A program made the position numbers and the translations under genes. A stretch of 64,000 nt of DNA from Amaranthus tricolor (lineage: Eukaryota > Streptophyta > Magnoliopsida > Caryophyllales > Amaranthaceae): NCBI RefSeq assembly GCF_026212465.1, contig NC_080056.1, forward strand, positions 22,341,732-22,405,731. Direction: 5' to 3'. This document shows positions 11,720-22,235 of the stretch, in pieces. Numbering within the stretch: position 1 is the first letter of the stretch; each line of letters begins with the position of its first letter. Under the pieces are notes generated by a model. That model made no database searches. It was not told where the DNA came from and saw nothing but the letters and a program-made list of their open reading frames with translations.

Positions 11720-12361
11720 AATAACAGGTGAAGAAATGATAGAAAACATTATCAACCTTTCACGTAAATAGCATTTTGTTACAACAACAATATCTTGAAA
11801 GGCATTTCAAGAAATATCATGAATTGCTGAAAACACTTCTTGTTGCAGAACAAAATAATGAACTATTATTGAAAAATCACAACAGGAGACCTGTGGGGAC
11901 TATGCCCTTTAATGAGACAAAGATGATTGAGAGGAATGTGCGCCATCAAGGTCGTGGGAACTATTTCATAAGAGGCAGAGGTCGTGGAAAATATCACGAA
12001 AAGAGCGGCATGAATACGTTTGAACAAGGAAATTTCTATGGTCGTTGTCGTGGTCGTGGTCATGGACTTGATCGTGGCCGTGGATGTAGCCACATTTATG
12101 AAAGAAATATATTTACCCCCGAAATGATAATTTTAAAGAAGTACAGAAACACAAAAGCACATGTAATAGATGTAGCATGACTGGACATTGGGGGCGAACT
12201 TGCCTTACCGCCAAACTTGAACCAAAGGAAAAGGGGCAGAAGCAAATTTTGTAAATGAAGCAAGTACATCTTGGCCCACCTTAGATGTCTTCGATTTCTT
12301 TAATGAGGATGTGAACCTCCACAAACTTGATCCCCAAGAAGAAGATAATTACATCTTTTGA
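11720..12361 (+). pseudogene. copia-A gag, 3' part with zinc knuckle
   Basis: After the solo LTR, gag resumes (IITGEEMIENIINLSRK) and continues with ERHFKKYHELLKTLLVAEQN, then an Arg/Gly-rich tract (RGRGRGKYHEK, CRGRGHGLDRGRG). A CCHC zinc knuckle, CNRCSMTGHWGRTC, lies at about 12160-12201 in a different frame from the RG tract, so at least one frameshift precedes it. The nucleic-acid-binding knuckle packages retrotransposon RNA. Stops and the frameshift make it non-functional. Confidence 0.85.
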
Positions 12362-12495
12362 AGATGACTAGATGCATTTTTTGTTTATCTAACTTGTTTG
12401 CATTTGATAAGTTGTAATTCTCTACTTATGTTTTTTTTGTATTGAGTATTTTGACTTTATATTAATAATAAATTTTTTTTTCTTCTCTTGTCTTA

Positions 12496-15400
12496 GAAAA
12501 GGAAATGTCAGTAAATGGATCAACATTTCATTGCCTCCTGGACAGTGGAGCAATACATACGATACTGAAAAATCGAGAATATTTTTCAAACCTAAAATTG
12601 CTTGAGGCAAATGTCAATACCATATCAGGAACAGCAAAATTAATCGAAGGCACTGGAAAAGCATGCATTATACTCCCTATGGGGACACAATTAGAAATAA
12701 ATGATGCACTATACTCGAGTAAATCTCGAAGAAATCTTATCAGTTTCAAGGCAATACGGAAAAATGGTTATCATATGGAAACCAAAACCATAAATGAAAA
12801 AGAATTCTTATGCCTTACAGCATAAAGTAATGGAACGAAAATTATCCTTGAAAGGATGCCAGCATATTCATCGGGGTTGTATCTCACTCATATACGCCCG
12901 ATTGAAATAAATGTGATAAGACTAGACAATAAGGAGCTATTCACTTTATGGCATGACCGCTTAGGTCATCCTAGCATTGGGATGATGTATAAAATAATAG
13001 AAAATTCAGTCGGACATTCACTAAGAAATATTAAGATTCCCCAGTCAAATGAGCTCTTATGCACCTCTTGTTCTCTTGGAAAATTTATTACTAGACCATC
13101 AGTAAAGAAGATTGTTATTGAATCTCCTATATATTTCTTGAAAGAATTCAAGGAGATATATGTGGGTCAATTAATCCACCATGTGGACCTTTTAGGTATT
13201 TCATGGTCTTAATAGACGCTTCCACAAGATGGTCACATGTAAGCCTTCTATCAAGTAGAAACAATGCATTTGCAAAACTACTTGCACAAATCATCCAATT
13301 GAAAAATCATTTTCCTGATTATACAATAAAAAGTATTAGATTGCACAATGCCAGCGAATTCACATCTTGAACTTTTAATGATTATTGCATGTCAATTGGA
13401 ATTAAAGTGGAACACCCTGTGCCACATGTTCACACACAAAATGGTCTTGCTGAATCCTTAATTAAGAGATTGCAATTAATCGCAAGACCACTTCTAATGA
13501 AATCAAAATTACCATCATCAGCCTGGGGTTATGCCATATGACATGCAACATCATTGATTAGGCTAAGACCTACATCTATCATAAATATTCGCCAATGCAA
13601 TTAGTAGCTGGTCATGAACCAAACATTTCACATTTGAAAATTTTTGGATGCGTTGTATATACGTACAAAAATGGATCCACAAAGAAGAATGGGAATATAT
13701 GTCGGTTTTGAATCTGCATCAATCATTCGGTATCTTGAACCATTAACTGGTGATCAATTTCAAGCTAGATTTGCTGAATGCCACTTTAATGAGAAAATAT
13801 TCCCATCCCTAGGGGGAGAGAATCTGGACTTACAGAAAAGAAATATGAAACTTATTTGGAAAGCAACACATTTAGAATATTTAGACCCAAAAACAAAATC
13901 AAGTGAACAAGAAATACAACGAATTGTTCATCTTCAAAGTGTTGTTAACCAATTACCTGATGCATTCACAGATACTAAGAGAGTTACGAAATCACATATA
14001 CTAGCAGCAAATACTCTTTCTCGAATAGAAATTTCTGATGAAAAGGAAAAAAGTGATGAAATTGTTGTACAAAGAAAGCGTGGAAGGCCACTTAGTTCAA
14101 AAGATTTAAAACCAAGAAAATTGAGAAAACAAGAAGGTGCACCAAATGATACTCAAAATGAAAATGAAAATAAAGGAGAAAATGAAGACATCTCCGATAA
14201 TGAAAAAGATGAAAATTATGAAACCTCAGTAAATTATATTTTTTCCAAGAAAAATGGAATCGAAAAAGGATCATTCCAAATGAATCCTTTGCTTATTCCA
14301 TAGCTATTGATATAATAAATGATGAAAATGATCTTGAGCCAATATCGATAAATGAATGCAGAAAAAGACCTGATTGGCCAAGACGAAAAAAAGCAATTGA
14401 GGCATAATTAAAATCATTAGAAAAAAGAGAAGTTTTTGGGCAAATTTTACAAACTCCAAAAGGCATAAACCCCGTATGCTTCAAATGGGTATTTGTAAGA
14501 AAAAGAAATGAGAAAAATTAAATTGTCAGATACAAGGCAAGACTTGTAGCTCAAGGTTTTTCTCAAATGCCAGGAATTCATTATGAAGAAACATATTCCC
14601 CAGTAGTTGATGCAACCACACTCAGATTTTTGGTAAGTTTAACAGTTTCTCAATCCCTACACATGAGATTGATGGATGTCATAACTGCGTATTTATATGG
14701 GTCACTCGACACAAACATCTATATGAAGGTCCCTGAAGGACTAAACTTACCAATAAAGAATGTACCTAGAGAAATGTTTTTTTATAAAATTAAAGAAATC
14801 ATTGTATGGATTAAAGCAATCTGGGCGAATGTGGTATAATCGTTTGAGTGAATACCTTATGAAAGCAGGATTCAAAAACAACCAAATTAGCCCATGTGTA
14901 TTCATCAAACGATCTCAATTTGGTTTCGTAATAAGTGCTGTGTATGTAAATGACTTAAATCTGATTGGAACTCCAAGAGAAATTGAGGTAACAGCTAAAT
15001 ATTTGATGAGGGAATTTGAGATGAATGATTTAAGAAAAACTAAATTCTGTCTTGGACTACAAATTGAACATTTGAAAAGTGGAATATTTGTCCATCAGAG
15101 CAATTATACTAAGAAAGTTTTGAAACGATTTTACATGGACAAGGCTCATCCACTAAGTTCCCTAATGGTGATACGATCACTAAACATAAAGGATGACCCA
15201 TTCCGTCCACAAGAAGAAAAGGAAGAAATTTTAGGCCCTGAAGTGCTATACTTGAATGCCATTGGTGCTTTAATGTACTTATCAAATAATACAAGACTTG
15301 ATATAGCATTTTCTGTAAATTTATTAGCTAGGTATAACAATGCACCAACAGAAAGACATTGGAATGGGATAAAACATCTATTTCAATACCTAAAGGGAAC

Positions 15401-15944
15401 TATAGACCTTGGATTATTTTTCCAGTCAGGAAATGATGCCATACTCACTGGATATGCTGATGTAGGATATCTATCTGATCCACATATGGCCAAGTCACAA
15501 ACTGGATATGTATTTATATATGCAGGAACCGTAATATCTTGGAAATCAACAAAACAAACTCTAACGGCTACATCCTCAAATCATGCAGAACTTATAGCTT
15601 TATATGAAGCCAGCCGAGAGTGTGTATGGTTGAGATCCATGATCAGCCAACTCTAAAAAGATTGTGGCTTACACGATACAACTAGGGCACCAACTACAAT
15701 TTATGAAGATAATGATGCATGTATCAACCAAGTCAGAGAAGGATACATCAGGGGAGACAAAACAAAACACTTGTCACCAAATTTATTCTTCGCACATGAT
15801 CTGTAGAAAGATAAAAAGATAAAAGTCCAAGAAATTCAATCCTGTGAAAATCCCGCTGATTTATTCACAAAGTCACTCTCGTCAAAGCAATTCAAATATT
15901 TGGTACGCAAGATTGGAATGTGCCGACTTCGAGACATATGTTAA
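12496..15944 (+). pseudogene. copia-A pol: protease, integrase, reverse transcriptase, RNase H (degenerate)
   Basis: Domains run in copia order. Protease lies around 12505-12825 with active-site LLDSGA. The GAG-pre-integrase zinc region is at 12940-13090 (LWHDRLGHPS, CTSCSLGK). Integrase remnants at 13200-13640 contain several stops. A charged linker (KRKRGRPLSSKD) follows, then reverse transcriptase from about 14340 (YKARLVAQGFSQ, YGLKQSGRMWY), where the catalytic motif reads YVNDL instead of YVDD. RNase H runs to about 15944 (GYADVGYLSD, SWKSTKQTLTATSS). The N in place of the first catalytic aspartate, plus stops and frameshifts near 12825, 13212, 14303 and 14839, show it is dead. Confidence 0.9.
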
Positions 15945-16090
15945 CTTCAGGGGGAGAAATATGCTCACTGTACTCTTTTTTCCTTTGATCCGTTTTTTTT
16001 CCCAGTGGGTTTTTCCTGATAAAGGTTTTTAATGAGACAGTTTTAGGATTATGAATGTCATAATAAAATTTCCACATATATGTAATGCAT

Positions 16091-16102
16091 TCAGGGGGGG
16101 AG
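16091..16102 (+). other. Polypurine tract of copia-A
   Basis: The purine-rich run tcagggggggag directly precedes the right LTR at 16103, the position where plus-strand DNA synthesis of an LTR retrotransposon is primed. Confidence 0.8.
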
Positions 16103-17690
16103 TGTTGTGATTGATGTAACAACTCATGAATGCATTGAGTTGTGTGTTACTATCTTTTGTAATAGTAACACATTTGTTTCCTCTTAATGTCTTGCACTAT
16201 ATATATGTGCAAGTTCTTGTAATATTGGAATAGAAATGAAATAGAAGATAAATCAATATAAGTTTATCTCTTATACTATACTACAAGAAAACTTGTTTTT
16301 AGCAACAGAAAAAGTCGTTGCTAAAAACCTGAGTTCGTTGCTAAAAATGTTTTTTACAACGAATTCCATTGTTGCGGGTACAGCCGTAGCTAAAGGTTTT
16401 AGCAACGACTATGGTGGTTGCAAAAGGTATCTGTTTTTTGCAATGAGATCTATTGTTGCAAAAGAAGTATCGTTGCAATTCCTTCCAACGTTTTTAGCAA
16501 CAAAAAAGCTCGTTGCCAAATTTTCTGCATTTTTAGCTACAACTGTTTTCGTTGTTAAATATATGTTTTGCACAACAATTCAAGTTGTTGCAATACATGA
16601 TAGTCAATCTTTTGCAACGACTTTACTGTGGGGAAAACAATTAAGTAAATTTGTTATTAATGTTTTTAGCAACAACTATTACCGTTGCAAAAAATGTACA
16701 CATTTTTCGCAACGACTTTGTTATCTTCTAAAACAATCTACAATCTATATATAAACTAGACAATTAAAATAATAAATAATTTATAACCAACTAAACTAAT
16801 ATCACCGATTATCATTATATATTAATTTGTATCCCAAAATATCACACGTCCCAAATATTATCGTGTGTCAAAAATACACATAATTCATATACATGTAACG
16901 TATAACCAATTTTCCGAAATAATTCTCCTACCATATACAAGTTTTCATGTAAAAATTTACAAGTGATAGGCACTTTGCATTCTCAATCTCCATAGTTGAT
17001 GCTTCAATTTCATCTGCTTCCATTGAATCTAACACCTCCGTTTGTATTGAATCTGCAAAATAAGCAAAACATCCATTCAAAACTCTCCAAGCAATAAACA
17101 TGTAAAGTACTTTGTTGAAGCCTCGCCTTTCAAACTAACCCATGAAACTAATGACCTGTAAGAGAGCACAAATGGTCTTAACTTATTAGCTACCTCATAT
17201 TCTATTATTTTTTTAGTCTTATTTTGGACAAACTCGAAAAGAGAACAGCAAACATACACCAATACAGAATTATGGATCCTACTATATGCAGCACATAAGC
17301 ATAGTACATAACACATGAAATAACATACTTAATTATCTACCTCGTATTCTAATACTTTTCCGTCTTATTTTGAATAAACTCAAGAAGAGAACAACAAACA
17401 TACACCAATATAGAATTACGGATCCCACTATATGCAACATAGTACTTACCTTATGATATAACATACAAATCAACTTGAATAAACATTACCAGCTTCAATT
17501 TGAAAAGAACAATATAATTTCAATGCTCAAACATTACTAGCTTCCACCTCTTCTCTTCAACCGATGTCCAAGACGATAAGCAACCCGAAAACAAGCAATA
17601 CATATTTACAAGCACGAAAGTGTTCAAGTTTTACATTTGCTCTAGAAATATTATAAGAAAGGAACCAGAATTTGGAATTAGCTAACTAAC

Positions 17691-17784
17691 CTGTCATGAG
17701 CTGCATTGCCTTTAGAACCTCTCCACTTCCAAACAAGTAGCCCAATGAACTCTGTCCACCTCCACTGCTAACACCGCGTCCCAT
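17691..17784 (-). pseudogene. Captured chimeric exon: SPIRAL1-like N-terminus fused to CBSX3-like segment
   Basis: The minus-strand exon starts with ATG at 17784 and ends at a GT donor after 17691 (CTCATGACAG then GTTAG). It reads MGRGVSSGGGQSSLGYLF, then GSGE, then VLKAMQLMT. The first part is the conserved N-terminus of SPIRAL1-like proteins, plant microtubule-associated regulators of anisotropic growth. VLKAMQLMT matches the stretch after the first CBS motif in CBSX3, a mitochondrial CBS-domain protein. The join falls inside the exon, so it is not ordinary splicing. It lies downstream, on the same strand, of a second CBSX3-like exon (19198-19271). No further SPIRAL1 exons were recognised, so a functional gene is unlikely. 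Confidence 0.8.
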
Positions 17785-17789
17785 TTCCA

Positions 17790-19197
17790 ACAAACTCCAA
17801 CTGAATTGATCAATTGTTAACGAAGTTAAAATTCAAAGTAACAAAGGTATTAGATGATGACTGCTCTTACAAAACCAAACGGGTCTTACGCTTGTTTACC
17901 CCATTTTCATCGGGATATTAGATGAAAGTACTCCACGATGTCAAAAATTGAGTCTATACTTGCCAGACAGATCCATCTTGAATAATTTCGAGGCCATGAC
18001 CAAAAATTATACAACACCTTTTAATTATAACAAATATATACTTCATCAATAAATTTATTAACAAACTTGCTCCACCTTATTATAATACAATCCATACAAG
18101 TTTGATCATAAATAATAGATAGAAAACAAATGGAATGTTGTGTCAGTAGCCCAAAGTTTTATAGTTAGCTCAAGTGATGATCCATCACATGATCATCATG
18201 ATTTACTAGAATACTCTATGGAAAAAATGAATGTCAGTGGAGGGAACATTCATGAGAACCTCTTTCTTAATACCTTGAGATAGCTCTACATCATTTCTTT
18301 GCCAAAGGTTAACCGACATTGCACTTATACATATAGGGAAATGTTGCTCCATTTTCATACAAACAACACCAGTACACTACCCATCCAAACAAGCAAGAGA
18401 AGCCACATAACAGAGTAGCCTTTACATAAGCCACTCAACCTCCATGTCTACATTGTATTCCATATAATACACAAATTTATTCTTATCCACTATTTCTTGT
18501 ATCCATTTGTAATTTAATTGTGAGTGCTCACTCATTGTGCTCTCTACTAATAGTTATACTTGTTTCGGAAGCACAAAAGCTGTATTAGACCTCTTGAGGC
18601 ACTAAGAAACTAATAATAACCCTACTTAATATGATGCCTTACTAAAAACCATATAAAAACTTAGTTACTTTTACCAATTATAAGAGATAACAGCATATCT
18701 ACATTTCATCAAACACCTACAGGAATTTCACAAGAAGATCTACATCATTGAAAACTTTATTCTCTCAAAATATAGTAATCATGGAAATTTTGAATCTCTT
18801 AAATTACTCCTCTCCAATAATGTTTTTAGGAGAAATTTGAGACCTGCCTAATTCCTCAAAAATTAAAAATTAATTAAAAATAAAAAAATAGTCCTCTTTC
18901 TAATTTTTCTTTTTTGATGATTATAAGTCACAATTCTGATTTCCTACGGTTATCATTCGAAAGAAAAGCAACAAATTATCATCAAAAGCATGTCCGCCAA
19001 AAGGATCTTATCTCATGATACATTTCACTTAAAATGACAGCTAATAATGGTTTATATGTTAAGAGTGACAGCTAATAATGGTTGTTCCTATACGTTACAT
19101 AACGGGGTTTTGCGATTCGGTAGGCTCAAGAACTGTTATAAACTGGTCATTATGTAACGAAACGACCTCTTTATATTCCCGATGAGATGTGACATAC
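17790..19197. other. Interior of CACTA-5 without recognised genes
   Basis: AT-rich sequence between the two captured exons. It could be the captured intron(s) of the host genes. No open frame of note or repeat family was recognised here, nor in 16740-17690. Confidence 0.5.
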
Positions 19198-19271
19198 CTG
19201 TTCAGTCATGATGTCACCAACTTTGGTGGATTTTGAGGATCTTCCTTGTACAATGATTTTTCTTAGATAAT
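19198..19271 (-). pseudogene. Captured CBSX3-like exon
   Basis: The minus-strand 74-nt exon has an acceptor (tgttgcag) at 19272-19273 and a donor (gtatgt) below 19198. In the open frame it reads YLRKIIVQGRSSKSTKVGD followed by IMTEQ. This is the conserved block of plant CBSX3, in which CBS domains bind adenosine nucleotides and regulate mitochondrial thioredoxin. Splice sites and phase are intact, showing capture of genomic rather than cDNA sequence. Neighbouring CBSX3 exons were not found apart from VLKAMQLMT in the chimeric exon 1.4 kb further along the same strand. Confidence 0.82.
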
Positions 19272-20224
19272 CTGCAACATGAAAAACAGATTTTAGTTGC
19301 CTGAAGTCCAGCCGCTATGCTTTTGTTAGCTGCATTTAGCATGATATGAACTAGTTTAAGGGATAAGTTTGTGCAAAGAAGGTACAGTTTCTTTTGAGTC
19401 TAATCCAGGAAGCAGCTCACTGAGCATATGAAACTCACTCAAAAAGTAGCAAAGAGCATATGCAGGAAGCAACTCACTGAAGCATTATCTTATGTATTGC
19501 AAGCCTCTTAACACTGCACATTCTGAACATGCGAAAAATAAGCTAACTGCTTACCTGAGGCTTTTCAGCCTTGCTTAAACGCTAGAAAATGTGTGGAGAG
19601 CTCAAAAATTGCCAAAGATACTTGACAATGAGTCAATGACACAAGACTTAGAAGAATCCAGGAGAGCCATCTGACCAACACTATTATAGAGTCAAATTGT
19701 CATAACATTGGGCTTTTAAATGAGACATTGTAGGAAGATTGGGTAGTTAAGATGAGTATCTTAAGGTAGATTAAATAGGCATATCCTAAAGGAAAAAACT
19801 AACTGATATAACCCCATCTTTAGTTCATTACATGGTCCCATTTGATGATTTTTTTTCACGTATTAGAGATCTAAATAAGTCAAACCCTCACATCCGCTTC
19901 ACCCAAGGCTATTTAGGATTTCTAATGGAAATTTTTCATAAAATTTATAAATAAAAAAAGCTTTTGTGAATTAATTGGAAAAATAAGCAGCATTATCAAC
20001 CCAGAAATAAAAAAAGCTTTTTATCAGTTTTCATCCTACAAAGTCAAAGAAGCACAAACATGGAAAAAAATTACAGATTTAGAGATGAATAAACAAGAAA
20101 TTGAAGAGCTGATATGAAGAAACAATGAAACAAATCAGTAAATCAACAAATTATAATTAGGGATTTAGGGAATTAGGGTTCATAAATGAAGAAATTATAA
20201 TTAGGGTTCAAAACCAGCATCAAA

Positions 20225-20630
20225 ACGAGTAAACGACAGTCAACAAAACCAACATTCAAGCATCAAAACCAGCATCAAAACCAGGCCAGCATTCATATTT
20301 TGATTCATCTTCACCATAAAATCAAAAAGAAAACGAATGATGAAAACCAGCATTCAAAACCAACATTCATCTTCACCATTTGATTCAGAACATCAAGATC
20401 AAGAGAAATAGAGAATCAAAATCAATTATCAAAACCAGCATCAAAACGAGTAAACCACAGTCGACATACTCGACAAAACCAACATTCAAAAATCAAAACC
20501 AGCATCAAAACCAACATTCATCTTCAACATTTGATTCAGAACATCAAGATCAAGAGAAATAGAGAATCAATATCAATTATTAAAACCGGCATCAAAACGA
20601 GTAAACAACAATCGACAAAACCAACATTAA
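20225..20630. repeat. Tandem repeat, ~150-bp unit, in CACTA-5
   Basis: Units share catttgattcagaacatcaag, agagaaatagagaatcaa and aaaaccagcatcaaaacgag. Two nearly full copies start at about 20377 and 20528, with a partial copy before them. The short ORF at 20380-20562 is a translation of the repeat. Confidence 0.8.
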
Positions 20631-20654
20631 AAAACTAGGGTTCATAAACGATTA

Positions 20655-20870
20655 AACGTACGGCGTGACGGCGGTGGCCGGTGGCACTAGGGAGGCAGGG
20701 ACAGGAGCGCCGGAGGTACGACGTCGACGTGGGGAGGCCGGAGGCGAGGCAAGCAGGCAGGAGGCTTGAAGCAGGGAGGAGGCGATTTTACTGTTTCGCG
20801 TCGCGTGAGGCTTGGCTCTCTGAAGCAAGCTTTCTCTCTTTCTCCAATTTCCCGTGTATTTGGTTTTCAA
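20655..20870 (-). other. GC-rich leader-like segment in CACTA-5
   Basis: About 215 bp of markedly GC-rich sequence stands out from its AT-rich surroundings. Read on the minus strand it resembles the 5' UTR or first exon of a plant gene (CT-rich, then Ser/Ala/Pro/Arg codons), upstream of the two captured exons. It may be the captured promoter-proximal part of the same donor gene. The 90-codon frame through it starts in the CACTA subterminal repeats and is not accepted as a gene. Confidence 0.4.
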
Positions 20871-21738
20871 TTTTTTTTTTTGCAACGACATTGTTGTTGC
20901 AATACATAAAATAATTTTTTGCAACGACTCGTGTTGTTGCGTTACCTAATAATGCTTTATAGCAACGACTGGTATCGTTGCAAAAAACAAATATTAATTA
21001 TTTCAAAGCCCGCGCTCATTTTTTTTATGGCAACGATTATTTAGCAACAACAACGGATTTTGTAACAATTTGTATTTTTCGCAACGAAAAAAATATAGTC
21101 GTTGCTAAAACTTATTGCTAAAAACAAGTTTTCTTGTAGTGGCTACTTTTCTCCTTATATTCTTCCTACCTCTTAACAAAAAGACCCTTCTTTGGGTTTT
21201 AGTTTTTTGTTGATTTTTTGGGTGTTGGTGCTTTGATTTTGAAATGAAAGCAAAAAATGGAGAAGTGAACTCTAAAAGGAAAGATTATGAAGTGAGTAAG
21301 CAAAAGAGTTGTACTAATTTTTGTCACTCAATTTGGTTATTTGAATTGTGAAGGGCTCAAATGAGTCATTTTTTTAGAAATATTATTTGCTACCAATGTG
21401 GAATTTAGGGTATACATAAGGTGTTCCGACAGATTTTGGATGTGATATCTCGAGTCAAATTAAATTTTGTTCTAGTTTACTAAATGTATTGATATGAAAT
21501 TAGTCAATGGTCTTGAAATGTTATGAAATTTTGTCCAAGTAGTTTTTTTAATAAAAATTTATGTTGATTGTTGATGAAATTTTCTATCGGGTGGTGATTA
21601 CGTTAGTGGACTTTGATGAAATTTTGTCAAAATAATAAATATTTCAATTGTTAATTTTACAATAAAATGATGTCGATATTTTGTCCATTTATTGGTACCC
21701 ATGGGTCTTCGAATCCTGGATCCGCCACTGATTCCAAT

Positions 21739-22235
21739 ACACCATTTTCTTTACAAAATTGGTTCAAATGGTTTACCATAAAAATGGTGGTATTAAATGA
21801 TCTTTTTTTTATGATGAAAGCTTCATTATCATGGAATGACATTATATATTTTTTTGAAAATTTATACTAAAAATTATTTTCATTACCACCATTTAGTATC
21901 AACAACTAGACAACTGCTAATGTTCTAAAGTATTATCTCCACGTCATTTTGAATCATTTTCTTTGTTTTTGGTTTATGCAAAGTAGAATATCAATTCATT
22001 CAAGAATGATTAAGAAGAAGAAGTATTATTCAGAACATGAAAATCACTTATTACAAAGAAGAGGAACCTAATATATATAGATACATCTTAGGAACCTTGA
22101 AAGGAGTTTGTTATGACCATAATAACTGACTTATGTTTTATTAGCAAACTATGATGGTGCTGGTGTGTTGTCTTGTTGCATATGAGGAGTTAATGAGCTG
22201 TCCTTGTAGTTGGGACGTGTATAATTACCAATATC
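21739..22235. other. Spacer and probable LTR remnant next to copia-B
   Basis: No gene is visible. The right part (about 21960-22235), read on the minus strand from TGATATTGGTAATTAT at 22236, follows a polypurine tract and is probably the 3' LTR of copia-B; its far end is not defined because no second LTR is present. Confidence 0.45.

Larger units (their letters stand above)
16279..21142. mobile_element. Non-autonomous CACTA transposon with captured host exons (CACTA-5)
   Basis: The left end reads TACTACAAGAAAACTTG and the right end, on the minus strand, CACTACAAGAAAACTTG, the classical En/Spm CACTA terminus with its first base changed at the left. CTA flanks both sides (16276-16278 and 21143-21145). 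Subterminal regions (16290-16720 and 20880-21130) are packed with GCAACGA/TCGTTGC words. No TNP2 or TNPA-like ORF is present, so it depends on an external transposase. The interior contains two minus-strand exon fragments of host genes (19198-19271 and 17691-17784), a tandem repeat (20225-20630) and a GC-rich leader (20655-20870). Confidence 0.92.
7354..21178 (+). mobile_element. Ty1/copia retrotransposon with short LTRs (copia-A), twice interrupted
   Basis: LTRs start at 7354 and 16103 with TGTTRTGATTGATG and end ...TTAACA at 7562 and 21178. AAAAG flanks both sides (7349-7353 and 21179-21183). Domain order gag, protease, integrase, reverse transcriptase, RNase H is that of copia elements. 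A solo LTR interrupts gag (8370-11714) and CACTA-5 interrupts the right LTR (16279-21142). Without these the element would be about 5.6 kb. Many stops and frameshifts make it defective. Confidence 0.95.
16103..21178 (+). repeat. Right LTR of copia-A, split by CACTA-5
   Basis: LTR sequence runs 16103-16278 and resumes at 21143-21178 (ctacttttctccttatattc...). Removing the inserted CACTA and one CTA copy restores the same order as the left LTR. Confidence 0.92.
6847..21730. mobile_element. Old hAT-like element (hAT-3) split by the copia insertion
   Basis: CAGGGGCGTATTTA begins at 6847, and read inward from 21730 on the minus strand is CAGTGGCGGATCCAGG. These match the CAGnGGCGGA-type ends common in plant hAT MITEs. 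The flanks TATCCAGT (6839-6846) and ATTCCAAT (21731-21738) agree at five of eight positions, a decayed duplication at best. Without the copia insertion the element would be about 1.06 kb. Its left part contains a CT-rich stretch and a Pro-rich exon-like start (7057, MPSRPQPPPPP). Both ends could instead belong to unrelated fragments. Confidence 0.42.

Noticed and set aside
16293..16754. 153-codon ORF at the left end of CACTA-5
   Set aside because: It runs entirely through GCAACGA subterminal repeats of the transposon end and has no protein-like composition.
17691..19271. A functional SPIRAL1 or CBSX3 gene
   Set aside because: Only one partial exon of each is recognisable, they are fused within an exon, and both lie between the ends of a CACTA element.
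20652..20924. Ser/Pro/Arg-rich minus-strand ORF
   Set aside because: It begins in the CACTA subterminal repeats and crosses a GC-rich leader; nothing supports translation.
21782..21895. Possible small inverted-repeat element (aaatggtggta ... taccaccattt)
   Set aside because: The inverted match is short and no target duplication could be identified.
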